Positions 1 through 7,993 of a DNA stretch of 23,954 nucleotides are shown here, one piece after another (position 1 is the first letter of the stretch; the number at the start of each line of letters is the position of its first letter). The position numbers and the translations under genes were made by a program. This stretch comes from Spirochaetia bacterium. GTDB lineage: Bacteria > Spirochaetota > Spirochaetia > Treponematales > Breznakiellaceae. The stretch covers positions 1-23,954 of the forward strand of contig BOBI01000017.1 in assembly GCA_026002305.1 (NCBI GenBank). Direction: 5' to 3'. The notes under the pieces are model-generated. The model searched no databases. It was given only the letters and a program-made list of their open reading frames with translations, and was not told the DNA's origin.

Positions 1-18
1 AGGTATAAATAAATTATT

Positions 19-588
19 ATGAGTATAACGTATTTAGACATAAGTAAGAATATATATGCAAATACACTTATTGATAAATGTAAAAGTGATTCTCATATAA
101 ACGGTGTTGAATTAAGGAATGTACATTATAGATTGGGTTGTATGTTAGCACACCAAATAGCTGTTGATTTGAATAACCGTGCCGTTACAGTAATTATTAT
201 TATGCGAGCGGGACTTTGTTTTGGTATGGGAATATCAAATGAGTTGGAAAACATAGGGATAAAACCTCAAATTTTATTTTATTTCGACAATAACCAATGG
301 GAAAAAGAAAAATCAAATTGTCTACAGGCGTTAAATAATGATATTTTAATAGTTGATTCTGTCATTAACTCAGGGAATAGTATTATAAAGTTTGCTCAAG
401 GTATATTAAACAATCAAAAAATATTATTTGCAACAAATGTCATTTCTGAAAATGCATTGAAAAAATTTTATGACCGAAATATATATGCAGTGCGAAAATC
501 AAATCATAGTTTCATTGGTTCAAAAAACAATATTGTAATAAATAACAATGGTCCTGATACAGGCGATAGATTATTTAATACAAAATAA
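19..588 (+). CDS. Uracil phosphoribosyltransferase-like protein
   Basis: This is a 189-residue PRTase-fold protein. Residues 62-72 (MRAGLCFGMGI) match the RAGLGM segment of uracil phosphoribosyltransferases, ILIVDSVINSGNSI (about 109-122) is the PRPP-binding loop, and the C-terminal GPDTGDRLFNTK matches the uracil-binding GDAGDRxFGTK ending of Upp. Family knowledge: Upp makes UMP from uracil and PRPP in the cytoplasm. It departs from canonical Upp in three ways: it is about 20 residues shorter, the Arg-containing loop after the RAGLGM strand reads FYFDNNQWEKEK without the usual Arg, and the PRPP loop is DSVINSGNS instead of DPMLATGGS. A related nucleobase or modified substrate is therefore possible. 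The gene is much richer in A+T than the rest of the window, which suggests transfer. The start is the first ATG; an AGG lies about 15 bases upstream at the window edge, so upstream context is missing. The fold is fairly sure, the substrate is not. Confidence 0.75.
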   Translation: MSITYLDISKNIYANTLIDKCKSDSHINGVELRNVHYRLGCMLAHQIAVDLNNRAVTVIIIMRAGLCFGMGISNELENIGIKPQILFYFDNNQWEKEKSNCLQALNNDILIVDSVINSGNSIIKFAQGILNNQKILFATNVISENALKKFYDRNIYAVRKSNHSFIGSKNNIVINNNGPDTGDRLFNTK

Positions 589-797
589 AACCCACCCACA
601 TAACCCGCAAAAAAAAAAGAAGTGGGAGGAAGCGAAAAAACGTTTTGCACAGCAAAATTTTATAGCGTCGGGAGAGAAGCGTGCCCATAATGTTAGCATA
701 AAAGGAAGAGTGTTCCGTATTTTTGTGAATCAAAAATGCCTAGAGCGACTATGCTTCCCCTCAAGATTTATCTACACACCTGTTATACTAAAATGCC
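589..797. other. Noncoding gap between PRTase gene and pyrG fragment
   Basis: No convincing gene is seen. There is a run of ten A bases near 609-618. An open frame on the plus strand starts inside the PRTase gene at 548 and gives a lysine-rich, featureless peptide, so I do not call it. A TATACT hexamer at 784-789 sits eight bases before the ATG of the pyrG fragment and could be its old -10 box, but no good -35 is seen. Confidence 0.4.
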
Positions 798-884
798 ATG
801 AATAAGTTTATATTTGTTTCGGGCGGAGTTTGCTCGAGTTTGGGAAAGGGTGTGGCGGCTTCGTCGTTGAGGGCGCGGGGCTGA
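798..884 (+). pseudogene. pyrG: 5' fragment of CTP synthase gene (pyrG remnant)
   Basis: The reading frame from ATG at 798 begins MNKFIFVSGGVCSSLGKG. This matches the nearly invariant N-terminus of CTP synthase (K-[YF]-I-F-V-[TS]-G-G-V-x-S-S-L-G-K-G), the start of the ATP-binding amidoligase domain that aminates UTP to CTP. After VAASSL the sequence jumps to RARG and meets TGA at 882-884, so only 28 of about 540 residues remain and a few residues normally between SL and RG (about GxLLK) are missing. No further pyrG sequence is seen downstream. It is therefore a remnant left by a deletion or by insertion of neighbouring DNA. Its junction lies next to the AT-rich pyrimidine-salvage-like gene and the UPF0175 gene. 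The assignment is strong because the motif is so characteristic. Confidence 0.85.
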
Positions 885-974
885 TGGTGCATGAAAAAAA
901 GGGAGAGAATGGGAAAGAGTGTAAATAAATTTTTACTCATAATTCTGCTTCACCATTTTCCGTTAAAATTTTGT

Positions 975-1247
975 TTAACAAAGAAGTTGAAAAGTGTCTT
1001 TCACTGTGTCTTCGTACGTTAAAAGTGAAATTGGAACTTGATGCTCGGACAAATAGGTTTCAAAGTCGATTCTATCCATACCAGCTAATTCCGCGGCCTT
1101 ACCTATTGATATGCGTTGTTCAAGATAGTACTTTATTCCCAGTGCAACACGTACATCGTGTTCAAGGTCAATGTCTGGTGATTGAATAACCCACCCAACA
1201 TTTTCCGGCAGATTTAACGTAACCATTTGTGAACAAGTGTTTAACAT
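975..1247 (-). CDS. UPF0175 family (antitoxin-like) protein
   Basis: This 90-residue protein has the UPF0175 layout: a short beta-rich N-terminal part (MVTLNLPENVGW), a helix with ALGIKYYLEQR, then ISIGKAAELAGMDRIDFETY, a helix-turn-helix-like segment, and the ending EHQVPISLLTYED. Members are usually small antitoxin-like proteins encoded beside a PIN-domain (DUF3368-type) toxin. Here the downstream side (below 975 on this strand) has no toxin gene: the next ATG gives only seven codons before a stop, and the pyrG fragment follows. It is thus an orphan or has lost its partner. The start is supported by AAGGGG eight bases before the ATG. Family assignment is good; the antitoxin role is by analogy. 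Confidence 0.75.
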   Translation of the reverse strand: MLNTCSQMVTLNLPENVGWVIQSPDIDLEHDVRVALGIKYYLEQRISIGKAAELAGMDRIDFETYLSEHQVPISLLTYEDTVKDTFQLLC

Positions 1248-1438
1248 ATTTTACCCCTTCAATCTTCTACCACTATATCACACTGTGCGGAATCTTAAAA
1301 GCGAGGTATGACTGCGAATTTAGGCAAAACGTCGTCTGTTAATACGTTTGCTGATCAAAAAAATGAATAGCACTGGATTAGGGGTTTGCTCAAGTTTAGC
1401 GCAAGCCTCGCACGCAAGCAGGTGCGTAGCGTGCAGAC
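1248..1438. other. Intergenic debris with a second GVCSSL-coding fragment
   Basis: No intact gene is seen. A 27-codon plus-strand frame at 1363-1446 starts MNSTGLGVCSSLAQA. It shares ATGAATA and the GVCSSL-coding stretch with the pyrG fragment at 798, but lacks the GKG that follows in real CTP synthases. It may be a more decayed copy or chance. A GC-rich inverted repeat (GCACGC near 1411, GCGTGC near 1429) leads into the repeat copy that follows. Confidence 0.35.
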
Positions 1439-1465
1439 GGTATTAAACCAAAACACGGACAATAA
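1404..1465 (+). repeat. Dispersed repeat family 1, copy A
   Basis: The conserved core GGTATTAAACCAAAACACGG, continuing to ACAATAA, lies at 1439-1465. A GC-rich inverted repeat precedes it. The same core occurs at 13786-13810 and, on the other strand, at 21831-21857. The copy lies just past the 3' end of the membrane-protein gene, whose stop is followed by a run of T residues on the minus strand. Confidence 0.8.
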
Positions 1466-1472
1466 AAAAAGA

Positions 1473-2348
1473 CTACGTTCCGGTAACACCACGCGGAGCA
1501 ATGCGTTCTTTGCCCCTGGGTTTATCTAACCCAAACAAAGTTTTAAAGCTCAAAAATATTGCGGCCATTGTACAAAGTGGAATTATTATTGTAGTAAAAA
1601 TCATAGTGATGAGTGAATTAACAAGTTTGGCAAGCATATTTTGCGCTGTTGTCATTGCGCCTAACGCTTTGTCCTGTATCCATGTTCCTATTGATGTTAT
1701 GGTTTTGGTAATCTGTTTGCCAAATTTTTGAAAGGGGTTTTGATCGCTTTGTTCACTTGAAAGTTCGTTGTTTGTATTTGTTAATTTTTCTTCATCTTTG
1801 TTTATATCTATTATGGATTTATCAAGATTGCTTTGCAGCAATTTTGATTCTATCACGGTGGAAAGTGTCAACGAGACCGGAACAGCAATGAATAAAATAA
1901 AAGCAAATAACGCGCTTTTTATTCCAAGCTTCTTTAAAACCTGATAATTAAAAATAATATAGAAAATAAAAAAAAGAGCGGCTATAGGGATAATTATTAC
2001 AAATGATAAAAACGGCGAAACAATTAAAATAATTTTTTCCAACGCTATCACACCTATTACCAAAAGAAAAAAGCCTGCAACGTCGGCAAGTTGTTTGCTT
2101 AACATGCTGCCCATATCTCCCGGCAGGGCGGAAACAGCAACGCTGGCGGCCGTAGCCGACGCAAAGAAAACTGTTGCGGTTTGTATCTGCGTATCGAGTT
2201 TTTTATTTAACGCCTGCAAAATGCGCGGATTGTTTACAATAGGTTCGATAACGAAAATTGATACAACGGCGGTTAACACCAGGGCGCAGATGCGGATAAT
2301 TGTCTTTTTTTCTATTTTGGGCTGCCGGAGGCAACAATTACCATTCAT
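1473..2348 (-). CDS. Multi-pass membrane protein of unknown function
   Basis: I do not recognise a family. The 291-residue protein from ATG 2348 has about five or six hydrophobic segments: roughly 17-37, 56-76, 88-110, 112-135, 144-165 and a last one near 240-262. An acidic, Asn/Ser-rich soluble loop (about 170-230, with NKDEEKLTNTNNELSSEQSD) separates the fifth and last segments, and a short basic tail ends the protein. A frame from 2405 would add 19 residues but lies wholly inside the upstream gene. The ATG at 2348 gives an 11-base overlap with that gene and suggests translational coupling, although no clear Shine-Dalgarno sequence is visible. Neighbours suggest it works with, or is at least co-transcribed with, the PD-(D/E)XK protein. 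The stop is followed by TCTTTTTTT, then repeat copy A. Confidence 0.65.
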   Translation of the reverse strand: MNGNCCLRQPKIEKKTIIRICALVLTAVVSIFVIEPIVNNPRILQALNKKLDTQIQTATVFFASATAASVAVSALPGDMGSMLSKQLADVAGFFLLVIGVIALEKIILIVSPFLSFVIIIPIAALFFIFYIIFNYQVLKKLGIKSALFAFILFIAVPVSLTLSTVIESKLLQSNLDKSIIDINKDEEKLTNTNNELSSEQSDQNPFQKFGKQITKTITSIGTWIQDKALGAMTTAQNMLAKLVNSLITMIFTTIIIPLCTMAAIFLSFKTLFGLDKPRGKERIAPRGVTGT

Positions 2349-2934
2349 GCGGGTGATAGCTGCCTGTTGGCTCCGTGATATTGAATGTATCCCCCGACGG
2401 CTCAATTACATAAAAGCCTTTTTTTAAGGCATAGGTTTTCTCTACATCGCCGAAAACGACCCCCGCAATAGCGCCCAAATATTTCCGTTTATCATCATGC
2501 AAATCCGCATACCTGCGCAGTTTTTCCATGCGTTCAATATGATCGTCTATATCGCCGGTCTTAACTTTGGTCTTGGTTTCAACAGCCATCACCTTGTCGC
2601 CGTTTTCCAGAAAAGCGTCAACTTCGGTGGAAATGTTGTGTTTTACGCTTTTGATTACCTTACCGCGGTTGCTTTGTTCAAATTCAAAGCCCAATTCCCG
2701 GAATTTTGCCACAAGGTTAGGCACGATCATGTGTTCAACCACTTCACCGAAGCGGTTGGTAAGCTCCCCAACCCATTTATCGGTTTCTTTCATCTGTTGA
2801 GCGTTCTCTTTGACAATGCGGCCGGTTTCTTTCATTTGCCGATCTGTCGCTTCCTGCCGTTCCCGGGTTTCCATCAATGCCGCCCAAACCTTCTCAAAAG
2901 TCAGCCCTTCTCCCATTGCTTGTGTTGTCTCCAT
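2338..2934 (-). CDS. PD-(D/E)XK nuclease-like protein (DUF3782 type)
   Basis: The 198-residue protein has an N-terminal coiled coil (about 20-60) with repeated QMKETD/RIVKENAQQMKETD-like heptads, then a compact alpha/beta domain. In that domain a Glu near 64-67, TEVDAF (E104, D106) and AVETKTK (E119, K121) form the E...D...ExK pattern of restriction-endonuclease-like folds. Proteins of this shape are often annotated DUF3782 in bacteria and cyanobacteria; their biological role is mostly unknown. Most catalytic positions seem present, so DNA cleavage is possible, but no partner methylase or specificity subunit is nearby. The start has AGGAG about six bases upstream. It overlaps the following membrane-protein gene. 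Confidence 0.7.
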   Translation of the reverse strand: METTQAMGEGLTFEKVWAALMETRERQEATDRQMKETGRIVKENAQQMKETDKWVGELTNRFGEVVEHMIVPNLVAKFRELGFEFEQSNRGKVIKSVKHNISTEVDAFLENGDKVMAVETKTKVKTGDIDDHIERMEKLRRYADLHDDKRKYLGAIAGVVFGDVEKTYALKKGFYVIEPSGDTFNITEPTGSYHPHEW

Positions 2935-3060
2935 ATTTTACTCCTGACCTGAATATACACCATTACCACCCATTTAGAAAGCGGACGGCAAGCAAAGCTG
3001 AAATGGGGACTTGCTTATGCCCGTTTCCGTTTTCCTCTTGGCCAATCAATACCTCCGCCT

Positions 3061-4890
3061 TTATACTTCGAATTCATCTACCACGGCGCTGATACTGCCG
3101 ATGGCGGACTGGTTGTTTTCCGCCATTTTCGATACATTTTGGGCGCCTTCATTAACCTGGATAATGCTGCCGGATATTTCATCGACACTGCCGGAAATCT
3201 CGCGGGAAGCCTTCTGCAATTCGGCCATAGCCTCCAGCATAATCGCGTTTCCCTGATTCATTTCTTTGGAACCGGCGCTTACCTCGGCGGTTGTTTCGTT
3301 CATGGCTTTAAGCGACTGTAAAACCTGATCCGCCCCTTCCTGCTGTTCCCTGATGGCGTTGTTTACCTCGGACACCAGGCTTTCGGTTTCCGCAAGACGG
3401 CCTGTAACTTCCTCGAAAGCCTGGCCGGACGCGTCTGAGCTTTTAACAATATCGCTGATGGTGCCGGATATTTGTTTTAGTTCTGCACTTATTTTTCCGG
3501 ACTCCCGCGCGGAATTTTCCGCCAGTTTTCTGATTTCATCGGCCACCACCGCAAAGCCCCGTCCCGATTCCCCGGCATGGGCAGCTTCAATTGCGGCGTT
3601 CATTGACAGTAGGTTTGTCTGCGCCGCGATAGATGCGATGATCCGGTTTGCTTCCAAAAGAGATTCCGATTCCCTAACGATCTCCTGAACCTTCAGTCCG
3701 CTCTCCTGTTGTATCTGCTTACCGTTTAAGGCGGCGCCGGACACGGTTTTAAAATGATCCATCATGCGGCCCACCATGGAAGCTATGGAGTTGATATTCC
3801 CCACCATTTCCTCCACCGCCGCCGAAGCCCGGCTTACGCTGGAACTCTGGCGGGTAATGGAACTGTCCAGGGACTCGATGTTTTTGGTGATCTTTTGTAC
3901 CACCACCTGCGAATCATCCACGCTTTTCGTCTGTCCTTCACTCTGGGAACGGATCTGTTCTATATGGCTTGAGATCTGCGAAATGGAAAGCGCCATTTCC
4001 CGTGACTCCTGTTTTAATGTTTCCGACGAAGATTGAAGTGTCTTCTGGCTTTCTTTTATCGACCGCATCCCCTGCTCAATATTTTCGCTGAAATCGTTTA
4101 CCATCCCCGAGATGGTTCCTACTTCGTCCACCGAACAAATGGAAACCCGGCGGGTAAGGTCTTTTTTTGACGACGAAAGATTTTCAAGCTGGTCGATTAA
4201 TCGTTTGTACAAAACATCGGCATTCTTTTTTAGGGTAAATGCCATGGTGAACACGGTGGGCAGAAAAAGAACAGCCATAATGACGGCTGCCCTTCCACTG
4301 CCGCTATTTGCCAGCATGGTAATAGCTATGGCAAAGATAAAAATGATTATCGCTATCGCCGAAGGTATGATAAACAGCTTGACGCTTTGACGCCCTTCCC
4401 TAAGGTCCCGGGGGTAGGAAACAAGCTCATTGCCGGATAAGAACTGGGAAACCAGCCGGTCGGCAAGCACATAGACAAAGGCTGCGCCAAGCAGGGCCAT
4501 AGAAGTACAGAGCAGGAACAGGGGCGTTTTCTGCTCCGCCTGTATACCCATAATGTGCCCCAGAGAAAAAATCACGGCAAGGAAAACCAGCGAACAGATG
4601 ACCATGATGACCAGGCTTAAAAGAGGTACCGCACCCAGTTTCTTTAGGGTGGTTTCCCGTGCAGCGCTATCCCGTATTTTTTCGGGGTCGAACAGCCGCG
4701 CCTTTCTGCCGGTTAAAAATGTCGAACCGGCCGCATATACTATCAGGGGAAGAACCAGACGCAGGACAACCTGCTCCGAATCGAGTGCGCCGCCTCCGAA
4801 AAAAACAATCAAAGCAAGAAACAGCGCCGCTGTAATCAGCTCTGTTATTCCGATGAGTCTCCATAAAGCCATTTTTTTGTAAGTTATCAT
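3061..4890 (-). CDS. Methyl-accepting chemotaxis protein, six-TM N-terminus
   Basis: This 609-residue transducer has about six membrane helices at 11-32, 42-62, 88-112, 123-145, 170-193 and 198-220, with no sizeable extracytoplasmic domain. A short HAMP-like linker (about 222-280, containing DEVGTISGMVNDF) follows, then a long coiled-coil signalling domain. The highly conserved hairpin tip is at about 432-460 (AIEAAHAGESGRGFAVVADE, then IRKLAEN), where CheW and CheA bind. Known role: it controls the CheA kinase and hence flagellar reversal. Sensing may be within the membrane or intracellular, since periplasmic loops are short. The start at 4890 has no adjacent Shine-Dalgarno; a GGAGG lies about 28 bases upstream across a perfect hairpin. 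It follows the remnant of another transducer. Confidence 0.92.
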   Translation of the reverse strand: MITYKKMALWRLIGITELITAALFLALIVFFGGGALDSEQVVLRLVLPLIVYAAGSTFLTGRKARLFDPEKIRDSAARETTLKKLGAVPLLSLVIMVICSLVFLAVIFSLGHIMGIQAEQKTPLFLLCTSMALLGAAFVYVLADRLVSQFLSGNELVSYPRDLREGRQSVKLFIIPSAIAIIIFIFAIAITMLANSGSGRAAVIMAVLFLPTVFTMAFTLKKNADVLYKRLIDQLENLSSSKKDLTRRVSICSVDEVGTISGMVNDFSENIEQGMRSIKESQKTLQSSSETLKQESREMALSISQISSHIEQIRSQSEGQTKSVDDSQVVVQKITKNIESLDSSITRQSSSVSRASAAVEEMVGNINSIASMVGRMMDHFKTVSGAALNGKQIQQESGLKVQEIVRESESLLEANRIIASIAAQTNLLSMNAAIEAAHAGESGRGFAVVADEIRKLAENSARESGKISAELKQISGTISDIVKSSDASGQAFEEVTGRLAETESLVSEVNNAIREQQEGADQVLQSLKAMNETTAEVSAGSKEMNQGNAIMLEAMAELQKASREISGSVDEISGSIIQVNEGAQNVSKMAENNQSAIGSISAVVDEFEV

Positions 4891-4899
4891 TTTATTCTC

Positions 4900-4922
4900 A
4901 GCGGAATCATTCCGCTACCTCC
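4900..4922 (-). promoter_or_regulatory. Hairpin between GGAGG and the start codon of the chemotaxis gene
   Basis: Read on the minus strand, GGAGG (4918-4922) is followed by T and then AGCGGAATGATTCCGCT, a perfect seven-base-pair stem with a TGA loop, then nine bases and ATG. If the stem forms in mRNA, the GGAGG would come to a normal distance (about ten bases) from the start. If unfolded, it is too far away to act. Confidence 0.45.
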
Positions 4923-4928
4923 AAGAAT

Positions 4929-5166
4929 TTATTCTATCTTAAACCGGGAAACTTCTTGTACCAACGTGTCGATGTTATCCCTGTCAAGCCAAAGTGAAAA
5001 TGTCCGCTATACGTAACATAGTTTCGTTGGTAACCGTTTCAACCTGCCGGTTTGAAACATTCCTGAAATTGACGAAAAGGACCACCGACAGGGCGGCGGT
5101 AACGCCGATAACGATTGCCAATGAAACAGCGGTGAACAATGCTGCGAAAGACACTTTTCTGGTCAT
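4929..5166 (-). pseudogene. Internally deleted chemotaxis transducer remnant
   Basis: The frame from ATG 5166 gives 60 residues with an N-terminal membrane helix (about 8-32, LFTAVSLAIVIGVTAALSVV) and then VSNRQVETVTNETMLRIADI, typical of the periplasmic beginning of a transducer, before a stop at 4984. In another frame the DNA continues as RDNIDTLVQEVSRFKIE and a stop at 4929-4931, which resembles the extreme C-terminus of spirochaetal chemotaxis proteins. N- and C-terminal ends of one transducer have therefore been joined by a large internal deletion with a frame change. The remnant keeps a strong AGGAGG before its ATG, so the 60-residue membrane peptide could still be made. Whether it interferes with other transducers is unknown. 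Confidence 0.7.
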
Positions 5167-5423
5167 GGTAACCTCCTCTTTACTCCTATAAAAGTGTATG
5201 CACTGTCTACAGCGCTTTAGTGAATTAGGTCATAAATACATCGTCTTAAATTTCGTCTATAATATCCAGTGTTTTAGGATTAAGGGTAGTGGTTTTACTT
5301 TTAGGAAAACCACCGACCTCACCGACCTAACAGACGCAAAAACCATGAGAAAAAAACAAACGAAATGTTGAAGAAGTCGAAAAAGAAGAGGAAAATATAG
5401 TTAAAATCCCAAAAAACTTCTTT
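5167..5423. other. Intergenic region downstream of the kinase block
   Basis: No gene is seen in these 257 bases. The region must hold the promoter of the deleted transducer remnant, but I see no clear hexamer pair. It contains a copy of dispersed repeat family 2 (see 5289). No classic intrinsic terminator for the kinase operon is visible. Confidence 0.4.
5289..5335 (+). repeat. Dispersed repeat family 2 copy with hairpin
   Basis: GTGGTTTT (5289-5296) pairs with AAAACCAC (5306-5313) across a nine-base loop. The second arm runs on as ACCACCGACCTCACCGACC, then TAACAGAC. This tail matches, with scattered substitutions and one gap, the ACCACAGACCACACAGACC, CTCACGGAC stretch at 12214-12241 inside the second Bmp gene, which also has inverted arms. 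Confidence 0.6.
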
Positions 5424-7988
5424 TCATTGGTGGAAAAGTAGTTGTTTTTTTATATTTTCCGCCACCGCCGCAAGCTGTTTTACAAAATCCGGCAGAAGCT
5501 CGCCTATAAGCGCCAGATCTCCAGCCTTGCCGGCGGCCTCAAGCCGGGCTGCCGCATCCGAAATTTCCGCCGCGCCGATACTGGCTGACGCGCTTTTAAG
5601 GGCGTGAACATGGGTAACAAAAAGGGGTAAATCTTTTTCATCAGGCGGATTTTGCAGCAGGGCAAGCCGGTCTTCCACATCCTTTTGGAATATGGCAAGT
5701 ACTTTTTTATAGACTTTAACCGTGCCGCCGGACATAGCGACACCCTTTTCAACATCTACTCCGGGGAGCGTTAAGTGCTGCCCTTCCCGCTCCCTGCTTA
5801 CCACTTCCCGCTTCTCTTTCACCCGCTTTTCTTTTGGTATCCACTTATCCAGAATGCCGTCAAGTTTGTTAATTTCAATTGGTTTGGAAAGATAATCGTT
5901 AAAGCCCTTTTCCAGAAACATTTCCTTCATGCCGGTAATTGCGTTAGCGGTTAAGGCTATAATGGGGAGTTCTTGATAATATGATCCTTCCATCGCCCGT
6001 ATCGCTGCCGTTGCCTCAATTCCGTCCATACCCGGCATCATGTGATCCATCAGCACAAAATCAAATTGTTTGCCCGCAGAAGATCTCTTTACCAGTTCAA
6101 CCGCTTCCGCTCCCGACATACACCCTGTTATCTGTATAGAATAGGGAGCAAGGAGCCCTGAAAGAACGGTCAGGTTGGTTGCAATATCGTCCACAGAGAG
6201 GATACGCACGCCGGGGGCGGTGAATTTTACTTTCGCTTGTTTTTTAACATCATGGGGAAGTGTTTTTATTTCCACAAAACTGAATGGCCGGGAATCGACA
6301 ACCCGCTGGGGAATGACGGCGGTAAAGGTACTGCCGCTGTTGTACTCGCTTTTCACCATAATATCCCCGCCCATGAGTCGGCAGAGGTTCCGGGAAATAA
6401 CAAGTCCCAGTCCTGTCCCCTCAATGCCCTGGTTTTTGCGAACGTCCAATTGATTGAAATTGCCAAAGAGTTTATCCATGTCTTCGGCCCTGATGCCGAT
6501 GCCTGTATCAATAACCGCGAATGAGAGCAGCATTATCCCGTTTTCCCGCAAATTGCCTGTTACGTTAAAAGTAACGTTCCCCGAGGGTGTATATTTTATG
6601 GCGTTGGTGAGGAGGTTAAGGCATACCTGCCTGATACGGATCATGTCGCCGCGGAAAGCACAGGGTAAGGCGGGATCAATTTCAGTGATAAAGTTAAGGG
6701 GTTTTTCCCCGATCCTGTTCAGTGCGATATTGATGCAATCGTTGATGAGCGAGTCGAACATATAATCTTTTTCGATAATGTCCAACTTGCCGGACTCAAT
6801 TTTTGAAAAATCAAGGATGTCGTTGATGATGGAAAGCAGGTTTAATCCGGCCTGCTTTATGCTTTCCGCTTCTTTGTAGGCTTCGGCGGGGAGATCCCTG
6901 CGGAGGAGCAGTTCCGACATACCTATGATGGCGTTCATGGGTGTGCGGATCTCGTGGCTCATGGTTGCCAAAAAGGAGGACTTTTGTTTGTTTCCCTCGT
7001 CGGCTTTTATTCTCGCGGCGGAAAGGCGGAGCAGAACAAACGAAAGAATAATTGCCGCCGCCAGGGCAAGACCTATCTGGACGGTTCCCGCCCGGTACAT
7101 GTCACGGTAATAGGCAGCCGTGGGTATGAGCATCCCTACATACCAGCCGTTGTAGATCCGGTAATAGGAGGCTATCATCTGCCTGCCTTCGGTGTTCCGT
7201 GCCACCCGCCCCAGTAGTTCCCCTGTATCCACAAGTTCCACCGCCAGCTTGGCAATTCGGGGGGAAATAGCGGGCAGAAACCTGCCAAGCATATCCGCCC
7301 TGGGATGGGCTACAATCCGCAGATCGGCATCATAGAGCGCTCCGTAACCGCCGTAAACATTGTTAAGGCCCGTGATGTACTCCGAAATCCTGGTAAGCAG
7401 CAGATCCAGCGCCACAACCCCCAGAGAAGCCCCGGCACTGTCGAACAATTCACAGGCAAAGGAGACAATTGCTTCTCCGGTTTGCGCATCAACATAGGGC
7501 GTTGTCGATACAATCTGTCCCGGATTGGATTTAGCCGTCCTGTACCATGGTCGTTCTTCCGGTACATATTCCGCGTCGGGTACCCAACCCTGTCCGTCAA
7601 GGTATTCGTTCCTGATAATGCCGTACAAGCCGTTAAAACCCGATACCCGCTCACTATTGGCCATGAGCCATGCGGTCATGCCGGAAAGATACGAGAGAAC
7701 ATCATGGTTTGACGCTCCGTCGGCAATCAGCTCCTGAATTATGAAGACGGCGCTTACCAGAGTGGCTTCGGGCTCGTTTAGGCTTATTTTGATGTTGGCC
7801 TCCACAGTCCGCAGGGATTCTGCTGTGGCGTTGCGTAGATTTTGTTCGGTCAATGTGCGGTGGGAAAGCACGCTCACTAGAACAACCAGGGCGAAGGCGA
7901 GGAACACAAAGATCACCTGAACATAGTTTTTGTTGATGAGGATTTCCCGGAGGTTTCTTTTTCCGACTGCCCGCCGTTCTTGGCTCAT
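5424..7988 (-). CDS. CACHE hybrid sensor histidine kinase with receiver and Hpt
   Basis: The 854-residue protein has a membrane helix (about 22-42), a dCACHE-type extracytoplasmic sensor (about 45-295, with [12 protein letters not shown] and [15 protein letters not shown]), a second helix (about 302-321), a HisKA domain with phospho-acceptor H345 ([18 protein letters not shown]), an HATPase domain (N462 in [22 protein letters not shown]), a receiver (VDD at 599-601, phospho-acceptor D648, K702) and a C-terminal Hpt domain with H795 ([14 protein letters not shown]). All relay residues are present, so a complete His-Asp-His relay is encoded. A separate output regulator would be needed and is not in the window. 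It is last in the co-oriented block. GGGAGGAG lies about 12 bases before the ATG, overlapping the end of the Hpt stub upstream. The ligand is unknown; small-molecule binding is typical of CACHE. Confidence 0.93.
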   Translation of the reverse strand: MSQERRAVGKRNLREILINKNYVQVIFVFLAFALVVLVSVLSHRTLTEQNLRNATAESLRTVEANIKISLNEPEATLVSAVFIIQELIADGASNHDVLSYLSGMTAWLMANSERVSGFNGLYGIIRNEYLDGQGWVPDAEYVPEERPWYRTAKSNPGQIVSTTPYVDAQTGEAIVSFACELFDSAGASLGVVALDLLLTRISEYITGLNNVYGGYGALYDADLRIVAHPRADMLGRFLPAISPRIAKLAVELVDTGELLGRVARNTEGRQMIASYYRIYNGWYVGMLIPTAAYYRDMYRAGTVQIGLALAAAIILSFVLLRLSAARIKADEGNKQKSSFLATMSHEIRTPMNAIIGMSELLLRRDLPAEAYKEAESIKQAGLNLLSIINDILDFSKIESGKLDIIEKDYMFDSLINDCINIALNRIGEKPLNFITEIDPALPCAFRGDMIRIRQVCLNLLTNAIKYTPSGNVTFNVTGNLRENGIMLLSFAVIDTGIGIRAEDMDKLFGNFNQLDVRKNQGIEGTGLGLVISRNLCRLMGGDIMVKSEYNSGSTFTAVIPQRVVDSRPFSFVEIKTLPHDVKKQAKVKFTAPGVRILSVDDIATNLTVLSGLLAPYSIQITGCMSGAEAVELVKRSSAGKQFDFVLMDHMMPGMDGIEATAAIRAMEGSYYQELPIIALTANAITGMKEMFLEKGFNDYLSKPIEINKLDGILDKWIPKEKRVKEKREVVSREREGQHLTLPGVDVEKGVAMSGGTVKVYKKVLAIFQKDVEDRLALLQNPPDEKDLPLFVTHVHALKSASASIGAAEISDAAARLEAAGKAGDLALIGELLPDFVKQLAAVAENIKKQLLFHQ

Positions 7989-7993
7989 TTTGG

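Noticed and set aside
548..805. 85-codon plus-strand frame overlapping the PRTase gene
   Set aside because: It starts inside the PRTase gene, passes through an A10 run and runs into the pyrG fragment in another frame; no motif is seen.
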